Positions 20,980 through 29,824 are shown, counted from the first letter of the stretch. The stretch is DNA of 64,000 bases from Streptomyces hydrogenans (GCF_014656075.1 NZ_BNBS01000002.1:105517-169516); one strand, 5' to 3'. The notes: generated by a model not told the origin, from the letters alone. Program-made: numbers and translations.

Positions 20980-21614
20980 GCGCGCGCATTCTCGTCGTCG
21001 ACAACTACGACAGCTTCGTCTTCAACCTCGTGCAGTACCTCTACCAGCTCGGTGCCGAGTGCGAGGTGCTCCGCAACGACGAGGTGGAGCTGAGCCACGC
21101 CCAGGACGGCTTCGACGGCGTGCTGCTGTCGCCCGGCCCCGGCGCCCCCGAGCAGGCCGGCGTCTGCATCGACATGGTGCGCCACTGCGCCGCCACCGGG
21201 GTGCCGGTCTTCGGCGTCTGCCTCGGCATGCAGTCGATGGCCGTGGCCTACGGCGGCGTCGTCGACCGCGCCCCCGAGCTGCTGCACGGCAAGACCTCGC
21301 CCGTCGTCCACGAGGGCAAGGGCGTCTTCGCAGGCCTCCCCTCGCCGTTCACGGCCACCCGCTACCACTCGCTCGCCGCCGAGCCGGCCGTCCTGCCGGC
21401 CGAGCTCGAGGTGACCGCGCGGACCGAGGACGGCATCATCATGGGCCTCCGCCACCGCGAACTGCCCGTCGAGGGCGTCCAGTTCCACCCGGAGTCGGTG
21501 CTCACCGAGCACGGCCACCTGATGCTCGCCAACTGGCTGAAGCAGTGCGGAGACGAGGGAGCGGTCGGCCGGTCGGCGGGGCTCGCGCCGGTGGTGGGCA
21601 AGGCCGTCGCGTGA
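20976..21614 (+). CDS. pabA: Glutamine amidotransferase, aminodeoxychorismate/anthranilate synthase component II
   Basis: 212 aa class I glutamine amidotransferase. Supplies ammonia to a chorismate-utilising partner for folate or tryptophan synthesis. The nucleophile is Cys82 (GVCLGMQSMA) and the catalytic pair is His171/Glu173 (VQFHPESV). The oxyanion segment is LLSPGPGAPEQAG. The partner gene is not in the window, so pabA and trpG cannot be told apart. The name follows the usual annotation of this locus. Overlaps the preceding gene and the following sortase gene by 4 bp each (GTGA). Confidence 0.9.
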   Translation: MSARILVVDNYDSFVFNLVQYLYQLGAECEVLRNDEVELSHAQDGFDGVLLSPGPGAPEQAGVCIDMVRHCAATGVPVFGVCLGMQSMAVAYGGVVDRAPELLHGKTSPVVHEGKGVFAGLPSPFTATRYHSLAAEPAVLPAELEVTARTEDGIIMGLRHRELPVEGVQFHPESVLTEHGHLMLANWLKQCGDEGAVGRSAGLAPVVGKAVA

Positions 21615-22924
21615 CCACGGGCTCGCCGTGGTTCCGGGCCTCCGAGCAGCCCGGCGCCGAGCCGATACCCCCGGAGCACGGACCCGGCCCGTACGAACAC
21701 GAGCGGCGGGACGCGTACGGCCACGAGCAGGGGGACCCGTACGGCTACGAGCAGCAGGCCCCGTACGGCCAGGCACCGCAGCAGGGCGGCCCGTACCCCT
21801 ACCCGGCCGAGCAGCCGTACGAGACCGGCGCCGGCACCCCGTACGTCTACGACCCCGGCACCGCGTACGGCTACGAGACCGCGACTCCCGTCCACGAGGC
21901 CCCGTACGCGGGGGCAGGGCACGCGCAGGCCCCGTACGAGGAGGCCCGGCACGAGCAGGCACCGTACGCGGACGTCCCGCGGGCGGAGGCCCCGTACCCG
22001 GCGCCGCAGGAGGCCGCGTACGAGCCCGTACGCGAGCCGTACGGGGCCGAGGGGACCCGGGAGCTGCCCCAGGTCTCCGAGGAGGCCCCGGCGCCCGTGG
22101 AGCCCCTTCCCGGGCCGGGACGGGCCGAGCGCCGCCGGGCCGCCGCGAAGCAGGGCCGCGGCAAGGGCCGTACGGGACCTGGCCCGGACCGCGGGGCCCC
22201 CGCCGAGCGGCCCCTCTCACGGGTGGAGGCGCGGCGTGCCGCCCGGGAGGCCAAGGCGGCCAAGGACAGCGTCGGCGTCGTCGTCGGCGAGCTGTTCATC
22301 ACCCTCGGCGTCGTCATGCTCCTCTTCGTCGCCTACCAGCTGTGGTGGACCAACGTCCTCGCCGGCCAGGAGACCAACCAGGCCAAGGAGAAGATCGAGG
22401 ACACCTGGGCCAAGGGCGAGAGCAAACCCGACGTCTTCGCCCCCGGCGAGGGCTTCGCCATCATGCACATCCCCAAGCTGGACGTCGTCGTCCCCGTCGC
22501 CGAGGGCATCAGCAAGCCCAAGGTCCTCGACAAGGGCATGGTCGGCCACTACGGCGAGGGCAAACTCAAGACCGCCATGCCCGCCGACAAGCAGGGCAAC
22601 TTCGCGGTCGCGGGCCACCGCAACACCCACGGCGAGCCGTTCCGCTACATCAACCGCCTCAAGCCCGGCGACCCGATCGTGGTCGAGACCCAGGACGCCT
22701 ACTACACCTACGAGATGGCGAGCATCCTCCCGCAGACCGCGCCCTCGAACATCGCGGTCATCGACCCCGTCCCCAAGGGCTCCGGCTTCACCGGGCCGGG
22801 CCGCTACATCACCCTGACCACCTGCACGCCCGAGTTCACCAGCACCTACCGCATGATCGTCTGGGGAAAGCTGGTCGAGGAACGCCCTCGCAGCAAGGGA
22901 AAGCCGACCGCGCTCGTAGGCTGA
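21611..22924 (+). CDS. Class E sortase with long Tyr/Pro/Gly-rich N-terminal tail
   Basis: 437 aa from GTG 21611, overlapping the pabA stop by 4 bp. Residues 1-190 are a cytoplasmic tail full of PYG, PYGYE and EAPYA repeats, followed by a basic stretch. The membrane helix is at about 220-247 (ELFITLGVVMLLFVAYQLWW). The extracytoplasmic sortase domain has His336 (VAGHRNTHG), Cys405 in LTTC and Arg414 (STYRMIVWG). Class E sortases of Streptomyces join proteins such as long chaplins with an LAxTG-type signal to the cell wall. Two in tandem is the known arrangement. The long tail is the unusual part. Confidence 0.95.
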   Translation: MTTGSPWFRASEQPGAEPIPPEHGPGPYEHERRDAYGHEQGDPYGYEQQAPYGQAPQQGGPYPYPAEQPYETGAGTPYVYDPGTAYGYETATPVHEAPYAGAGHAQAPYEEARHEQAPYADVPRAEAPYPAPQEAAYEPVREPYGAEGTRELPQVSEEAPAPVEPLPGPGRAERRRAAAKQGRGKGRTGPGPDRGAPAERPLSRVEARRAAREAKAAKDSVGVVVGELFITLGVVMLLFVAYQLWWTNVLAGQETNQAKEKIEDTWAKGESKPDVFAPGEGFAIMHIPKLDVVVPVAEGISKPKVLDKGMVGHYGEGKLKTAMPADKQGNFAVAGHRNTHGEPFRYINRLKPGDPIVVETQDAYYTYEMASILPQTAPSNIAVIDPVPKGSGFTGPGRYITLTTCTPEFTSTYRMIVWGKLVEERPRSKGKPTALVG

Positions 22925-22960
22925 GACCCCACACCTCCAGAAGGGACGAGGGCCGACCCA

Positions 22961-23638
22961 GTGTCACGTGCGCGCAACCGGATCGCCGGGCTCATCAGCG
23001 TCTTCGGTGAACTCCTCATCACAGCCGGCCTCGTGCTCGGACTCTTCGTCGTCTACTCGCTGTGGTGGACGAACGTCCTCGCCGACCGCGCCGCCGACAA
23101 GGAGGGCGCGCAGGTCCGCGGCGAGTGGGCCGATCCGGGCCCCGGCGCGCTCGACACCAAGGGCGGCCTCGGCTTCCTCCACGTGCCCGCCTTCGGCGGC
23201 GACGAGATCCTCGTCAAGCAGGGCACGGGCAGCACCGTCCTCAACAACGGGGTCGCCGGCTACTACACGGACCCGATCAAGTCGGCGCTCCCGCAGGACA
23301 AGCAGGGCAACTTCACGCTCGCCGCGCACCGGGACGGCCACGGGGCCAAGTTCCACAACATCCACAAGCTGAAGAACGGCGATCCGATCGTCTTCGAGTC
23401 CAAGGACACCTGGTACGTCTACAAGGTCTACAAGACGCTCCCGGAGACCACGAAGTACAACGTGGACGTCCTCCAGCAGGTCCCCGAGGAGTCCGGCAGG
23501 ACCGAGCCCGGCCGGTACATCACCCTCACCACCTGCACCCCCATGTACACCTCGGACTACCGGTACATCGTCTGGGGAGAGCTGGCCCGCACGGAGAAGG
23601 TCGACGCCGAGCGGACGCCCCCGGCGGAGCTGCGCTGA
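22961..23638 (+). CDS. Class E sortase
   Basis: 225 aa from GTG, 36 bp after the first sortase gene. Membrane helix at about residues 15-35 (ELLITAGLVLGLFVVYSLWW). Catalytic His123 (LAAHRDGHG), Cys192 (TLTTCTP) and Arg201 (SDYRYIVWGEL). No N-terminal extension. With its neighbour it forms the tandem class E pair that anchors surface proteins needed for aerial growth. A strong terminator follows, so the pabA-sortase transcript ends here. Confidence 0.96.
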   Translation: MSRARNRIAGLISVFGELLITAGLVLGLFVVYSLWWTNVLADRAADKEGAQVRGEWADPGPGALDTKGGLGFLHVPAFGGDEILVKQGTGSTVLNNGVAGYYTDPIKSALPQDKQGNFTLAAHRDGHGAKFHNIHKLKNGDPIVFESKDTWYVYKVYKTLPETTKYNVDVLQQVPEESGRTEPGRYITLTTCTPMYTSDYRYIVWGELARTEKVDAERTPPAELR

Positions 23639-23674
23639 GGCGCGGCCGACGGCCGAGGGACGGCGGACGGACGC

Positions 23675-23708
23675 ACGACGGCCCGGCGGAGAACCGCCGG
23701 GCCGTCGT
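23675..23708 (+). terminator. Terminator after the sortase operon
   Basis: 15-bp perfect stem (ACGACGGCCCGGCGG 23675-23689 with 23694-23708) around loop AGAA. Confidence 0.85.
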
Positions 23709-23719
23709 GGATCGCGCCA

Positions 23720-24205
23720 CTATCCGCAGTGGGTGGCCTTGCTGTTGAACGAAGCCTGCGAGGAGCTCGGGCCGCTGGTGAGGCTGTTGATGCCGGTCAC
23801 CGAGATGCACCGGCCGGCCGCGGAGATGCTGACCGGGCCCGCGTACTGGCTGTAGGTGATGCCCGTGGTGGACGGGTCCTGGACGTAGGTGTCCTGGACG
23901 CAGGTGGAGCCCGCCGTGGTGCCGGCGACACACTTCACGATCATCACGAACTTGAAGGTGGGGGTGCCGTACCCGCCGGCCGCCGTCGCCACGTTGACCG
24001 CACAGTTCTTGCCGGTCGAGGCGTCGTAGTACAGGTAGACGTTGCCGTAGACGCTGCCGCCCGTGGTCTTGACCTGGTACGAGTCGATCTGGCTGCCGCC
24101 GCAGCCGTAGGCGCCGGTCGCGGCGGCGGAGGCCGAGGGCGCCATGACGAAGCTGCCGGCCAGAAGCAGGAGAATTCCGGTGAGAACAGAGAATATTCGG
24201 CGCAT
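23720..24205 (-). CDS. Secreted protein resembling spore-associated protein A (SapA)
   Basis: 161 aa with GGAG 6 bp before the ATG. Signal peptide about 1-27 (LTGILLLLAGSFVMAPSASA). The mature part has four short patterns I associate with SapA-like proteins: GAYGCGGSQI, a GNVYLYYDASTGKNCAVNV strand pair, QYAGPVSISAAGRCISV and a terminal cysteine (THCG). Several cysteines could form disulfides. It is longer than typical SapA because of a central VKCVAGTTAGSTCVQDTY insert. Function unknown; SapA was found on spores. Part of a three-gene exported set on the minus strand, with lower GC around its start than in neighbouring core genes. Confidence 0.75.
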   Translation of the reverse strand: MRRIFSVLTGILLLLAGSFVMAPSASAAATGAYGCGGSQIDSYQVKTTGGSVYGNVYLYYDASTGKNCAVNVATAAGGYGTPTFKFVMIVKCVAGTTAGSTCVQDTYVQDPSTTGITYSQYAGPVSISAAGRCISVTGINSLTSGPSSSQASFNSKATHCG

Positions 24206-24422
24206 GCCAACTCCGGTCGTGAAGAGCCTTTGGGGTTGATGATCTTGGCGTGGGCGGGTCGCCGCCGCAATGGCTCAAGAAGTCCGTAGCGCCTATGTCG
24301 TGATAGATGCCGGGGTGTTGAGCGTCACAGGTCCCAAGTGTTTGGGCGGGGTCGGTGACACATATCGCCGGGAGTTGTCGTGAATGGTCGGCGTGAGGGC
24401 CCGCGCACCGGTACGTCCGAAT

Positions 24423-25418
24423 TCACGACCGCTCGCCCTGAAGCAGCTCGTTCGCGGCTCGCATCCTGAATTCCAGGCCTTTTCGCACCTCGGCCATGGC
24501 GGCCGCGTTCTCGGCGAGTGCCTTCTCCTGGTACGCGTGGTCCACCGCGTACCAGACGCCCACCACGTTGTGCTCGTGCCGACAGGCGGCGTCGGCCGTC
24601 GCCACCCGCAGTTCCCGGGCCGTGGGCCGGGGCGTCCTCCGCCAGGCCGGGTCGCCGCCCGCCGCCAGCGGGTCCGGGTAGGCGAAACCCCTGCTTTTCA
24701 TGCACCGCGACCACTCGGCGAACACCGCCCGGGTCCGTCCGTCCTGCTGGGATTCGTTCAGCGTCCGCATTTTCAGGTCGATGGCGATCTGCGGGTCGTA
24801 CAGCGCGCCGTCCGCGCTTCCGGTCAATTCCTTGAAGCTCTCGCCCATGCAGCCGTGATACGGCACGGTCCGTCCGTTGACGACCTGGCCGCCCGGACCG
24901 AAAGCCTTCTGGGGGTCGGACGTGCCGCGCCCGGCGGCGACCATCTCCGGACTCACCGACCGGGTGGGCGCCGCGGAAGAAGCCCCTTCCGCGGGAATCC
25001 CCCCTTCGGGGTGGTATCCCCAGGTGGCCATCAGCCGGGCGTTCTGGCTTCCGTAGCGGCCGTCCATCCGCGTGACGGGAGCGTCGCTGTCCCGGGGGCC
25101 CGGGGATTCGAGCGGCGGCACGTGGTCGAAGCCGAAGCGCGCCATGCAGCGGGCGAGGGACTTCGCGTACGCCTGGCTGAGGGCCGTGAACTGGCCCGGA
25201 TTCACCAGGTACGGATCCAGCGGCAGCGGCTTGTCGTTCGCGGAGTCGAGGACCGGCACGGAGCGGACGGGGGGCGGGGTCCGCGCGCCGTCACGAGCCG
25301 CCGTGCCGGCGGTCCCGGGGCGCTCGGCGCCGGTCTCTGCCCCGTTCCCCGCGCAGCCGGCCACGAGCAGCGGCAGGACGATCAGGGAGGCGGCGGTACG
25401 GAACGCGCGGCGAGACAC
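24423..25418 (-). CDS. Putative lipoprotein with conserved cysteines, unknown function
   Basis: 331 aa from GTG. Signal peptide ends in the lipobox VAGC with Cys22, so the protein is probably lipidated and outside the membrane. After a Thr/Pro/Ala-rich linker, the domain has repeated Cys-Met motifs: ARCMARFGFDHVPP, HGCMGESFKELTG and SRCMKSRGFAYPDPL, plus AACRHEHNVVGVWY. The spacing suggests a disulfide-stabilised helical fold. I do not recognise a named family. Its neighbours are a SapA-like protein and an I36-type inhibitor, both exported. Confidence 0.75.
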   Translation of the reverse strand: MSRRAFRTAASLIVLPLLVAGCAGNGAETGAERPGTAGTAARDGARTPPPVRSVPVLDSANDKPLPLDPYLVNPGQFTALSQAYAKSLARCMARFGFDHVPPLESPGPRDSDAPVTRMDGRYGSQNARLMATWGYHPEGGIPAEGASSAAPTRSVSPEMVAAGRGTSDPQKAFGPGGQVVNGRTVPYHGCMGESFKELTGSADGALYDPQIAIDLKMRTLNESQQDGRTRAVFAEWSRCMKSRGFAYPDPLAAGGDPAWRRTPRPTARELRVATADAACRHEHNVVGVWYAVDHAYQEKALAENAAAMAEVRKGLEFRMRAANELLQGERS

Positions 25419-25440
25419 CTGGGCGATCTCTTTCGGTACG

Positions 25441-25490
25441 GGGGTGCGGGAGTGCGGAGTGCGGGGCGATGGAGTGCGGGGCGGTGGGCG
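25441..25490. repeat. Short GGAGTGCGGGGCG repeats
   Basis: Imperfect repeats of GAGTGCGG and GTGCGGGGCG fill the spacer between the lipoprotein gene and the terminator. Low complexity; no gene seen. Confidence 0.5.
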
Positions 25491-25522
25491 CCCGGCCGGG
25501 GTGACGGCCGGGCGCCCACCGC
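25481..25522 (-). terminator. Terminator after the I36 inhibitor gene
   Basis: 17-bp perfect stem (GCGGTGGGCGCCCGGCC 25481-25497 with 25506-25522), 8-nt loop. Lies 15 bp beyond the stop of the upstream minus-strand gene. Confidence 0.85.
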
Positions 25523-25537
25523 GGGTGCCAGGGGGTG

Positions 25538-25960
25538 TCAGCCGACCTGGGACGGGCCGAGCTTGCCCGACGCGTTGTCGTTCTTCAGCGGCTCGGAAAG
25601 GTTGATGAGGGTGCCCGGCGAGACCGTGACGCAGGCGACCCGGCAGTCGTAGTTGCTGTTGTAGTAGAGGTAGAAGTTCCGCGGCGTCGCCCGGTTGTCC
25701 ACCGCGGCGGCGTTGTTCTTCACCGAGACGCCGGCACCGGTGCTGCCGTTGTCACCGGCCTTGAAGTAGTAGCCCGAGTAGTCGGAAATGCTGCCACTCT
25801 GTGCGAAGTAGGCGCCGTATCCGTACGAACTGGAGCTGTAGTAGAGGCACACCTCGTCGAAAAGGCAGTCGTAAGCGGGGGCCGCCGAGGCCGTACCGGC
25901 CGATACCACCACGGCGCCGAAAGCCACGAAACCCGCGGCAAGTGCTTTTCCGACACGCAT
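25538..25960 (-). CDS. Secreted peptidase inhibitor, family I36-like
   Basis: 140 aa, GAGGAG before the ATG. Signal peptide about 1-27 (GKALAAGFVAFGAVVVSAGT). The mature protein has the crystallin-like pattern of family I36 (SMPI type): DCLFDEVCLYYSSSSYGYGA, FAQSGSISDYSGYYF and then VKNNAAAVDNRATPRNFYLY, ending in a CRVACVTV strand. Four cysteines. Family members inhibit metalloproteinases, though many streptomycete homologues are untested. Exported, probably monocistronic. AT-richer flanks (25960-26110) suggest recent acquisition. Confidence 0.85.
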   Translation of the reverse strand: MRVGKALAAGFVAFGAVVVSAGTASAAPAYDCLFDEVCLYYSSSSYGYGAYFAQSGSISDYSGYYFKAGDNGSTGAGVSVKNNAAAVDNRATPRNFYLYYNSNYDCRVACVTVSPGTLINLSEPLKNDNASGKLGPSQVG

Positions 25961-26109
25961 CTCTTTTTTCTCCTCATGGCATGGTTCAAGGGTGATCCGC
26001 TGAAACGCCTGAGTGTATCGCCGTTCTGCTTCGGCCGGTGGGGCGATTTTCCCCGGCTGAATTTATTCAGGTAAATAGCCGGATCGATTGATGTGTCGCT
26101 TTATAAAGG

Positions 26110-26142
26110 AATGGCCCCGGAATCAGTGATTCCGGGGCCATT
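26110..26142 (-). terminator. Terminator of the pknB operon
   Basis: 15-bp perfect stem AATGGCCCCGGAATC / GATTCCGGGGCCATT with loop AGT. On the minus strand it is followed by CCTTTATAAAGC, a T-rich tail. Confidence 0.85.
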
Positions 26143-26165
26143 TCCTGCTCAGGAGCGGGCGGGCG

Positions 26166-28199
26166 TCAGTCGAACCAGCCGCCGATGTTGCCGCTGTTGT
26201 CGCCGTTGTCACCGTTGTTTCCGCCGTTGGGCTGCTGCCCGCCGTTGTTGTCCATGGTGACCAGGGTGACCGTGTCGCCCTGCTTGACCGGCGTGCCGGG
26301 GGCCGGGAGCGACTGGCGCACCTGGGCGTCGTCCTTGTCGACACCGACCACGACGACCGTGACGCCCTGGCCCTGGAGGTTGTCCCGGACCTCCTTGAGC
26401 GACTTGCCGACGATGTCCGCCGGGATCACGATCTGGGCCTGCGCCGGGCCCTTGGAGACCTTCAGGACGATCTCGACGGTCAGCGGCTGGTTGCTCGGAC
26501 CCGCCGGGGTCTGCTCCACCACCATGCCCTTGGGCTGGTCGCTGTCGACCTCCTCCTGCTTCACGTTGGTGAAGCCGAGGCCGGTCAGCTGCTGGAGCGC
26601 CAGGCTCACGTCGCGGTTCGTCACCGGCGGCAGCTGCGTCAGCTTCTGCTTGGCGACGGTGAGGGTCACCGTGGAGCTCTTCTCGGCCTTGGTGCCGTTC
26701 TGCGGGTCCTGCCGCAGCACGGTGCCGGGGTCCTCCTCGGACTCCTCCTCCTCGACCTTGACCTTGAAGCCCTTGCCCTCCAGGGTCTCCTTCGCCCGCT
26801 GGAGCGACTGCTCCTGGACGTCGGGGACCTCCACGAGCGGCGCGCCCTCGGAGACCCACACCTGGATGGTGCCGTCGACCTCCATCTTGCCGGCGCCGTC
26901 GGCGACCGGGTCCTGGCGGCAGATCGCACCGGTGGGCTGGTCGCAACGCTCCTTGCCCGCCTCCTGGACCTTCACCTGGGCGTTGAGCGCGGACTTCTGC
27001 GCCTCGGGCATCGTCTGCCCGACGAGCGGCGGCACCAGCGTCTGCTGCGGGGTGTCGTTGGTGTCCATGAGGTAGCGGGCGATGAAGATCGCGCCGACAA
27101 GCACCAGGACGCCGCAGAGGGCCAGCAGGATCGTCGAGGCGTTCGACTTCTTCTGGCCGCCGCGCCGGCGGTCCGGGCGGTCGTCGTAGCCGTCGTACCC
27201 GCCGTAGCCCCCGCCGTCCGGCGGGACCGGAGGCATCATCGAGGTCTGGCCGACCGGGTCGGTCTGCCGCAGCGCCGTGGTCGGCTGGTCGTCCGGCGGG
27301 TAGCCGTAGCCGCTGTACGCCGGGGCCGCCATGCCCATCGCGGCGGCGGCCGCCACCGGCTGCCCGTCCAGGCACGCCTCGATGTCCGCGCGCATCTCGT
27401 CGGCGGACTGGTAGCGGTAGTCGGGGTCCTTGACCAGGGCCTTGAGGACGATGGCGTCCATCTCAGGCGTGATCTCGGCGTCGAAGTTGCTCGGCTGCTG
27501 CGGCTCTTCGCGGACGTGCTGGTAGGCGACGGCCACGGGGGAGTCGCCGATGAACGGCGGCCGGACGGTGAGGAGTTCGTACAGCAGGCAGCCGGTGGAG
27601 TACAGGTCGGAGCGGGCGTCGACCTGCTCGCCCTTGGCCTGCTCCGGGGAGAGGTACTGGGCGGTGCCGATGACCGCGGCGGTCTGCGTCATGGTCATGC
27701 CCGCGTCGCCCATGGCGCGCGCGATGCCGAAGTCCATGACCTTGACCTGGCCGGTGCGGGTCAGCATCACGTTCGCGGGCTTGATGTCGCGGTGCACGAT
27801 GCCGGCGCGGTGCGAGTACTCCAGCGCCTGCAGGATGCCGACCGTCATCTCCAGCGTGCGCTCGGGAAGCAGCTTGCGGCCCGAGTGCAGCAGCTCGCGA
27901 AGGGTCGAGCCGTCGACGTACTCCATGACGATGTACGGGATGGAGACCCCGTCGACGTAGTCCTCGCCGGTGTCGTAGACGGCGACGATCGCCGGGTGGT
28001 TCAGGGAGGCGGCGGACTGTGCCTCGCGGCGGAACCGGGCCTGGAAGGACGGGTCACGGGCCAGGTCGGCCCGCAGCGTCTTCACGGCGACGGTGCGACC
28101 GAGCCGGGTGTCCTGGGCGAGGTACACCTCGGCCATGCCACCACGGCCGAGCACCGAGCCCAGCTCGTACCGGCCGCCGAGGCGACGCGGCTCTTCCAT
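26166..28199 (-). CDS. pknB: Serine/threonine protein kinase PknB with four PASTA domains
   Basis: 677 aa from ATG 28199. Kinase domain at residues 11-275: glycine loop LGRGGMAEVY, Lys40, HRDIKPAN with Asp138, DFG at 156-158, and activation-loop Thr169, Thr171 and Thr173. These positions match mycobacterial PknB. A Gly/Asp/Tyr-rich linker leads to the membrane helix at about 356-378 (ILLALCGVLVLVGAIFIARY). Four PASTA repeats follow outside (starting near VPPLVGQTM, VPDVQEQSL, LPPVTNRDV and IPADIVGKS). They bind muropeptide or lipid II. The tail is Asn/Gly/Asp-rich, ending in GGWFD. The kinase controls cell-wall growth and is opposed by PstP in the same operon. The frame continues upstream of 28199 without coding character. 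Confidence 0.97.
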   Translation of the reverse strand: MEEPRRLGGRYELGSVLGRGGMAEVYLAQDTRLGRTVAVKTLRADLARDPSFQARFRREAQSAASLNHPAIVAVYDTGEDYVDGVSIPYIVMEYVDGSTLRELLHSGRKLLPERTLEMTVGILQALEYSHRAGIVHRDIKPANVMLTRTGQVKVMDFGIARAMGDAGMTMTQTAAVIGTAQYLSPEQAKGEQVDARSDLYSTGCLLYELLTVRPPFIGDSPVAVAYQHVREEPQQPSNFDAEITPEMDAIVLKALVKDPDYRYQSADEMRADIEACLDGQPVAAAAAMGMAAPAYSGYGYPPDDQPTTALRQTDPVGQTSMMPPVPPDGGGYGGYDGYDDRPDRRRGGQKKSNASTILLALCGVLVLVGAIFIARYLMDTNDTPQQTLVPPLVGQTMPEAQKSALNAQVKVQEAGKERCDQPTGAICRQDPVADGAGKMEVDGTIQVWVSEGAPLVEVPDVQEQSLQRAKETLEGKGFKVKVEEEESEEDPGTVLRQDPQNGTKAEKSSTVTLTVAKQKLTQLPPVTNRDVSLALQQLTGLGFTNVKQEEVDSDQPKGMVVEQTPAGPSNQPLTVEIVLKVSKGPAQAQIVIPADIVGKSLKEVRDNLQGQGVTVVVVGVDKDDAQVRQSLPAPGTPVKQGDTVTLVTMDNNGGQQPNGGNNGDNGDNSGNIGGWFD

Positions 28200-28357
28200 A
28201 GCTAATCCAGCCCTCTCCGTCTGTCCCGACCGCACCCTGGGGTGGTCCGGCGGTGTGTGCTGTCCGCGCATACGGTACCGGCCCCGAAGAGCCGTACCGC
28301 GCGCGGAGGGCAGCTGATACCCGACCGGTACCTGGCGGGCACCGGCCCTTCGCAAGA

Positions 28358-29824
28358 TCAGCCGCGGCTCTTCAGAACGGCCTTCATGACCGCCTTCGCG
28401 ATCGGTGCGGCGAGACCGCCACCGCTGATGTCCTCACGGCCGACGCCCTCGGCGTCCTCGACGATCACGGCGACGGCGACCGGGGAACCCTTGTCCGTCT
28501 TGGCGTACGAGATGAACCAGGCGTAGGGCCGCTTGGCGTTCTTCTCGCCGTGCTGCGCGGTACCCGTCTTGCCGCCGACCTTCACGCCGCTCATGTTCAG
28601 GTCGGCCTTGGCGCCGGTGCCCTTGGCGACGACGTTCTCCATCATGGCCTGGAGCTTCTGGGCGTTCTCCGGCGAGACGGGCTGGCTCATCTGCTCCGGC
28701 TCGTTCTGCTTGATCACGTCCAGGTTCGGCGCGCGCAGCTGGTCGACCATGTACGGCTTCATCAGCTTGCCGTCGTTCGCGATCGCCGCCGTGACCATCG
28801 CCATCTGGAGCGGGGTGGTCGCGGTGTTGAACTGACCGATCGAGGAGAGCGCGTTGCCACCTCGGTCGGCGTTCTTGTCGTAGACCGACGCGGCGGAGCG
28901 GACCGGCGTGAACTGCTCGGCGTTGAAGCCGAACTTCTCCGCCATCTCGTTCATCTTCTCGACGCCGACGTCGTCACCGAGCTTGGCGAAGACCGAGTTG
29001 CAGGAGACCCGCAGCGCCTCGTTGAGGCTGGCGTTGGCGCAGCCGCCCGAGTGGTTCTTCATCGGCAGCGTGGAGAGCGGGATCTTCCAGCCCTCGGGTG
29101 TGTCCGTCGACGCGTCGATGTCCTTGACCTTGCCGGACTCCAGCGCGGCGGCGGCCGTCACGACCTTGAACACGGAGCCGGGCGGGTAGATCTCGCGCAG
29201 GGCGCGGTTCTGCTTCGGCTTGTTCTTGTCCTTCTCCAGGCCGACCCAGGCCTTCTCGTCCTTGTCGGAGTAGCCGGCGAAGGAGGCCGGGTCGTACGAC
29301 GGGGTGGACGCGAGCGCCAGGATCTTGCCGGTCGACGGCTCGATCGCGACGACGGCGCCCGTGTTGTTGCCCAGGCCCTCGAAGGCGGCCTTCTGCGCGG
29401 CGCCGTTGAGGGTCGTGACGACGTCGCCGCCCTTCTTCTTCTCGCCGGTGAACATGGCGAGCGTGCGGTCGAAGAAGAGCCGGTCGTCGTTGCCGGTGAG
29501 GATGCCGTCCTCGATCTTCTCGATCTGGTTGGCGTCGTACGCCTGCGAGGCGTAGCCGGTCACCGGGGCCCACATGGGGCCGTCCACGTAGGTCCGCTTG
29601 AACTTGTAGAACTTGTCGCCCGAGTCGACGGAGCCGGTGATCGGCTGTCCGTCGACGATGATGTTGCCGCGCTCGTTCGAGTAGCGCTCGATCTGGATGC
29701 GCCGGTTCTTGGGGTTGGCGTTCAGCTCGTCGGCACGGACGAACTGGAGCCAGTTGTCGCGCAGGAGCAGGGCGAGGACGAGCAGGCCGCAGAAGATCGC
29801 GACCCGGCGCAGCGGCTTGTTCAC
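28358..29824 (-). CDS. pbpA: Penicillin-binding protein 2 / transpeptidase PbpA
   Basis: 488 aa class B penicillin-binding protein that cross-links peptidoglycan with RodA. N-terminal membrane helix (VAIFCGLLVLALLLR, about 8-22). The transpeptidase motifs are all present: Ser217-x-x-Lys220 (PPGSVFKV), Ser274-Cys-Asn276 and Lys419-Thr-Gly421 (GGKTGTAQ). Starts with GTG overlapping the rodA stop by 4 bp, so translation is coupled. Equivalent to mycobacterial PbpA in the pknB operon. Confidence 0.97.
   Translation of the reverse strand: MNKPLRRVAIFCGLLVLALLLRDNWLQFVRADELNANPKNRRIQIERYSNERGNIIVDGQPITGSVDSGDKFYKFKRTYVDGPMWAPVTGYASQAYDANQIEKIEDGILTGNDDRLFFDRTLAMFTGEKKKGGDVVTTLNGAAQKAAFEGLGNNTGAVVAIEPSTGKILALASTPSYDPASFAGYSDKDEKAWVGLEKDKNKPKQNRALREIYPPGSVFKVVTAAAALESGKVKDIDASTDTPEGWKIPLSTLPMKNHSGGCANASLNEALRVSCNSVFAKLGDDVGVEKMNEMAEKFGFNAEQFTPVRSAASVYDKNADRGGNALSSIGQFNTATTPLQMAMVTAAIANDGKLMKPYMVDQLRAPNLDVIKQNEPEQMSQPVSPENAQKLQAMMENVVAKGTGAKADLNMSGVKVGGKTGTAQHGEKNAKRPYAWFISYAKTDKGSPVAVAVIVEDAEGVGREDISGGGLAAPIAKAVMKAVLKSRG

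Noticed and set aside
23720..25960. Bacteriocin or toxin-immunity cassette
   Set aside because: The three exported proteins have signal peptides, but I see no toxin domain, no immunity-like membrane protein and no export genes.
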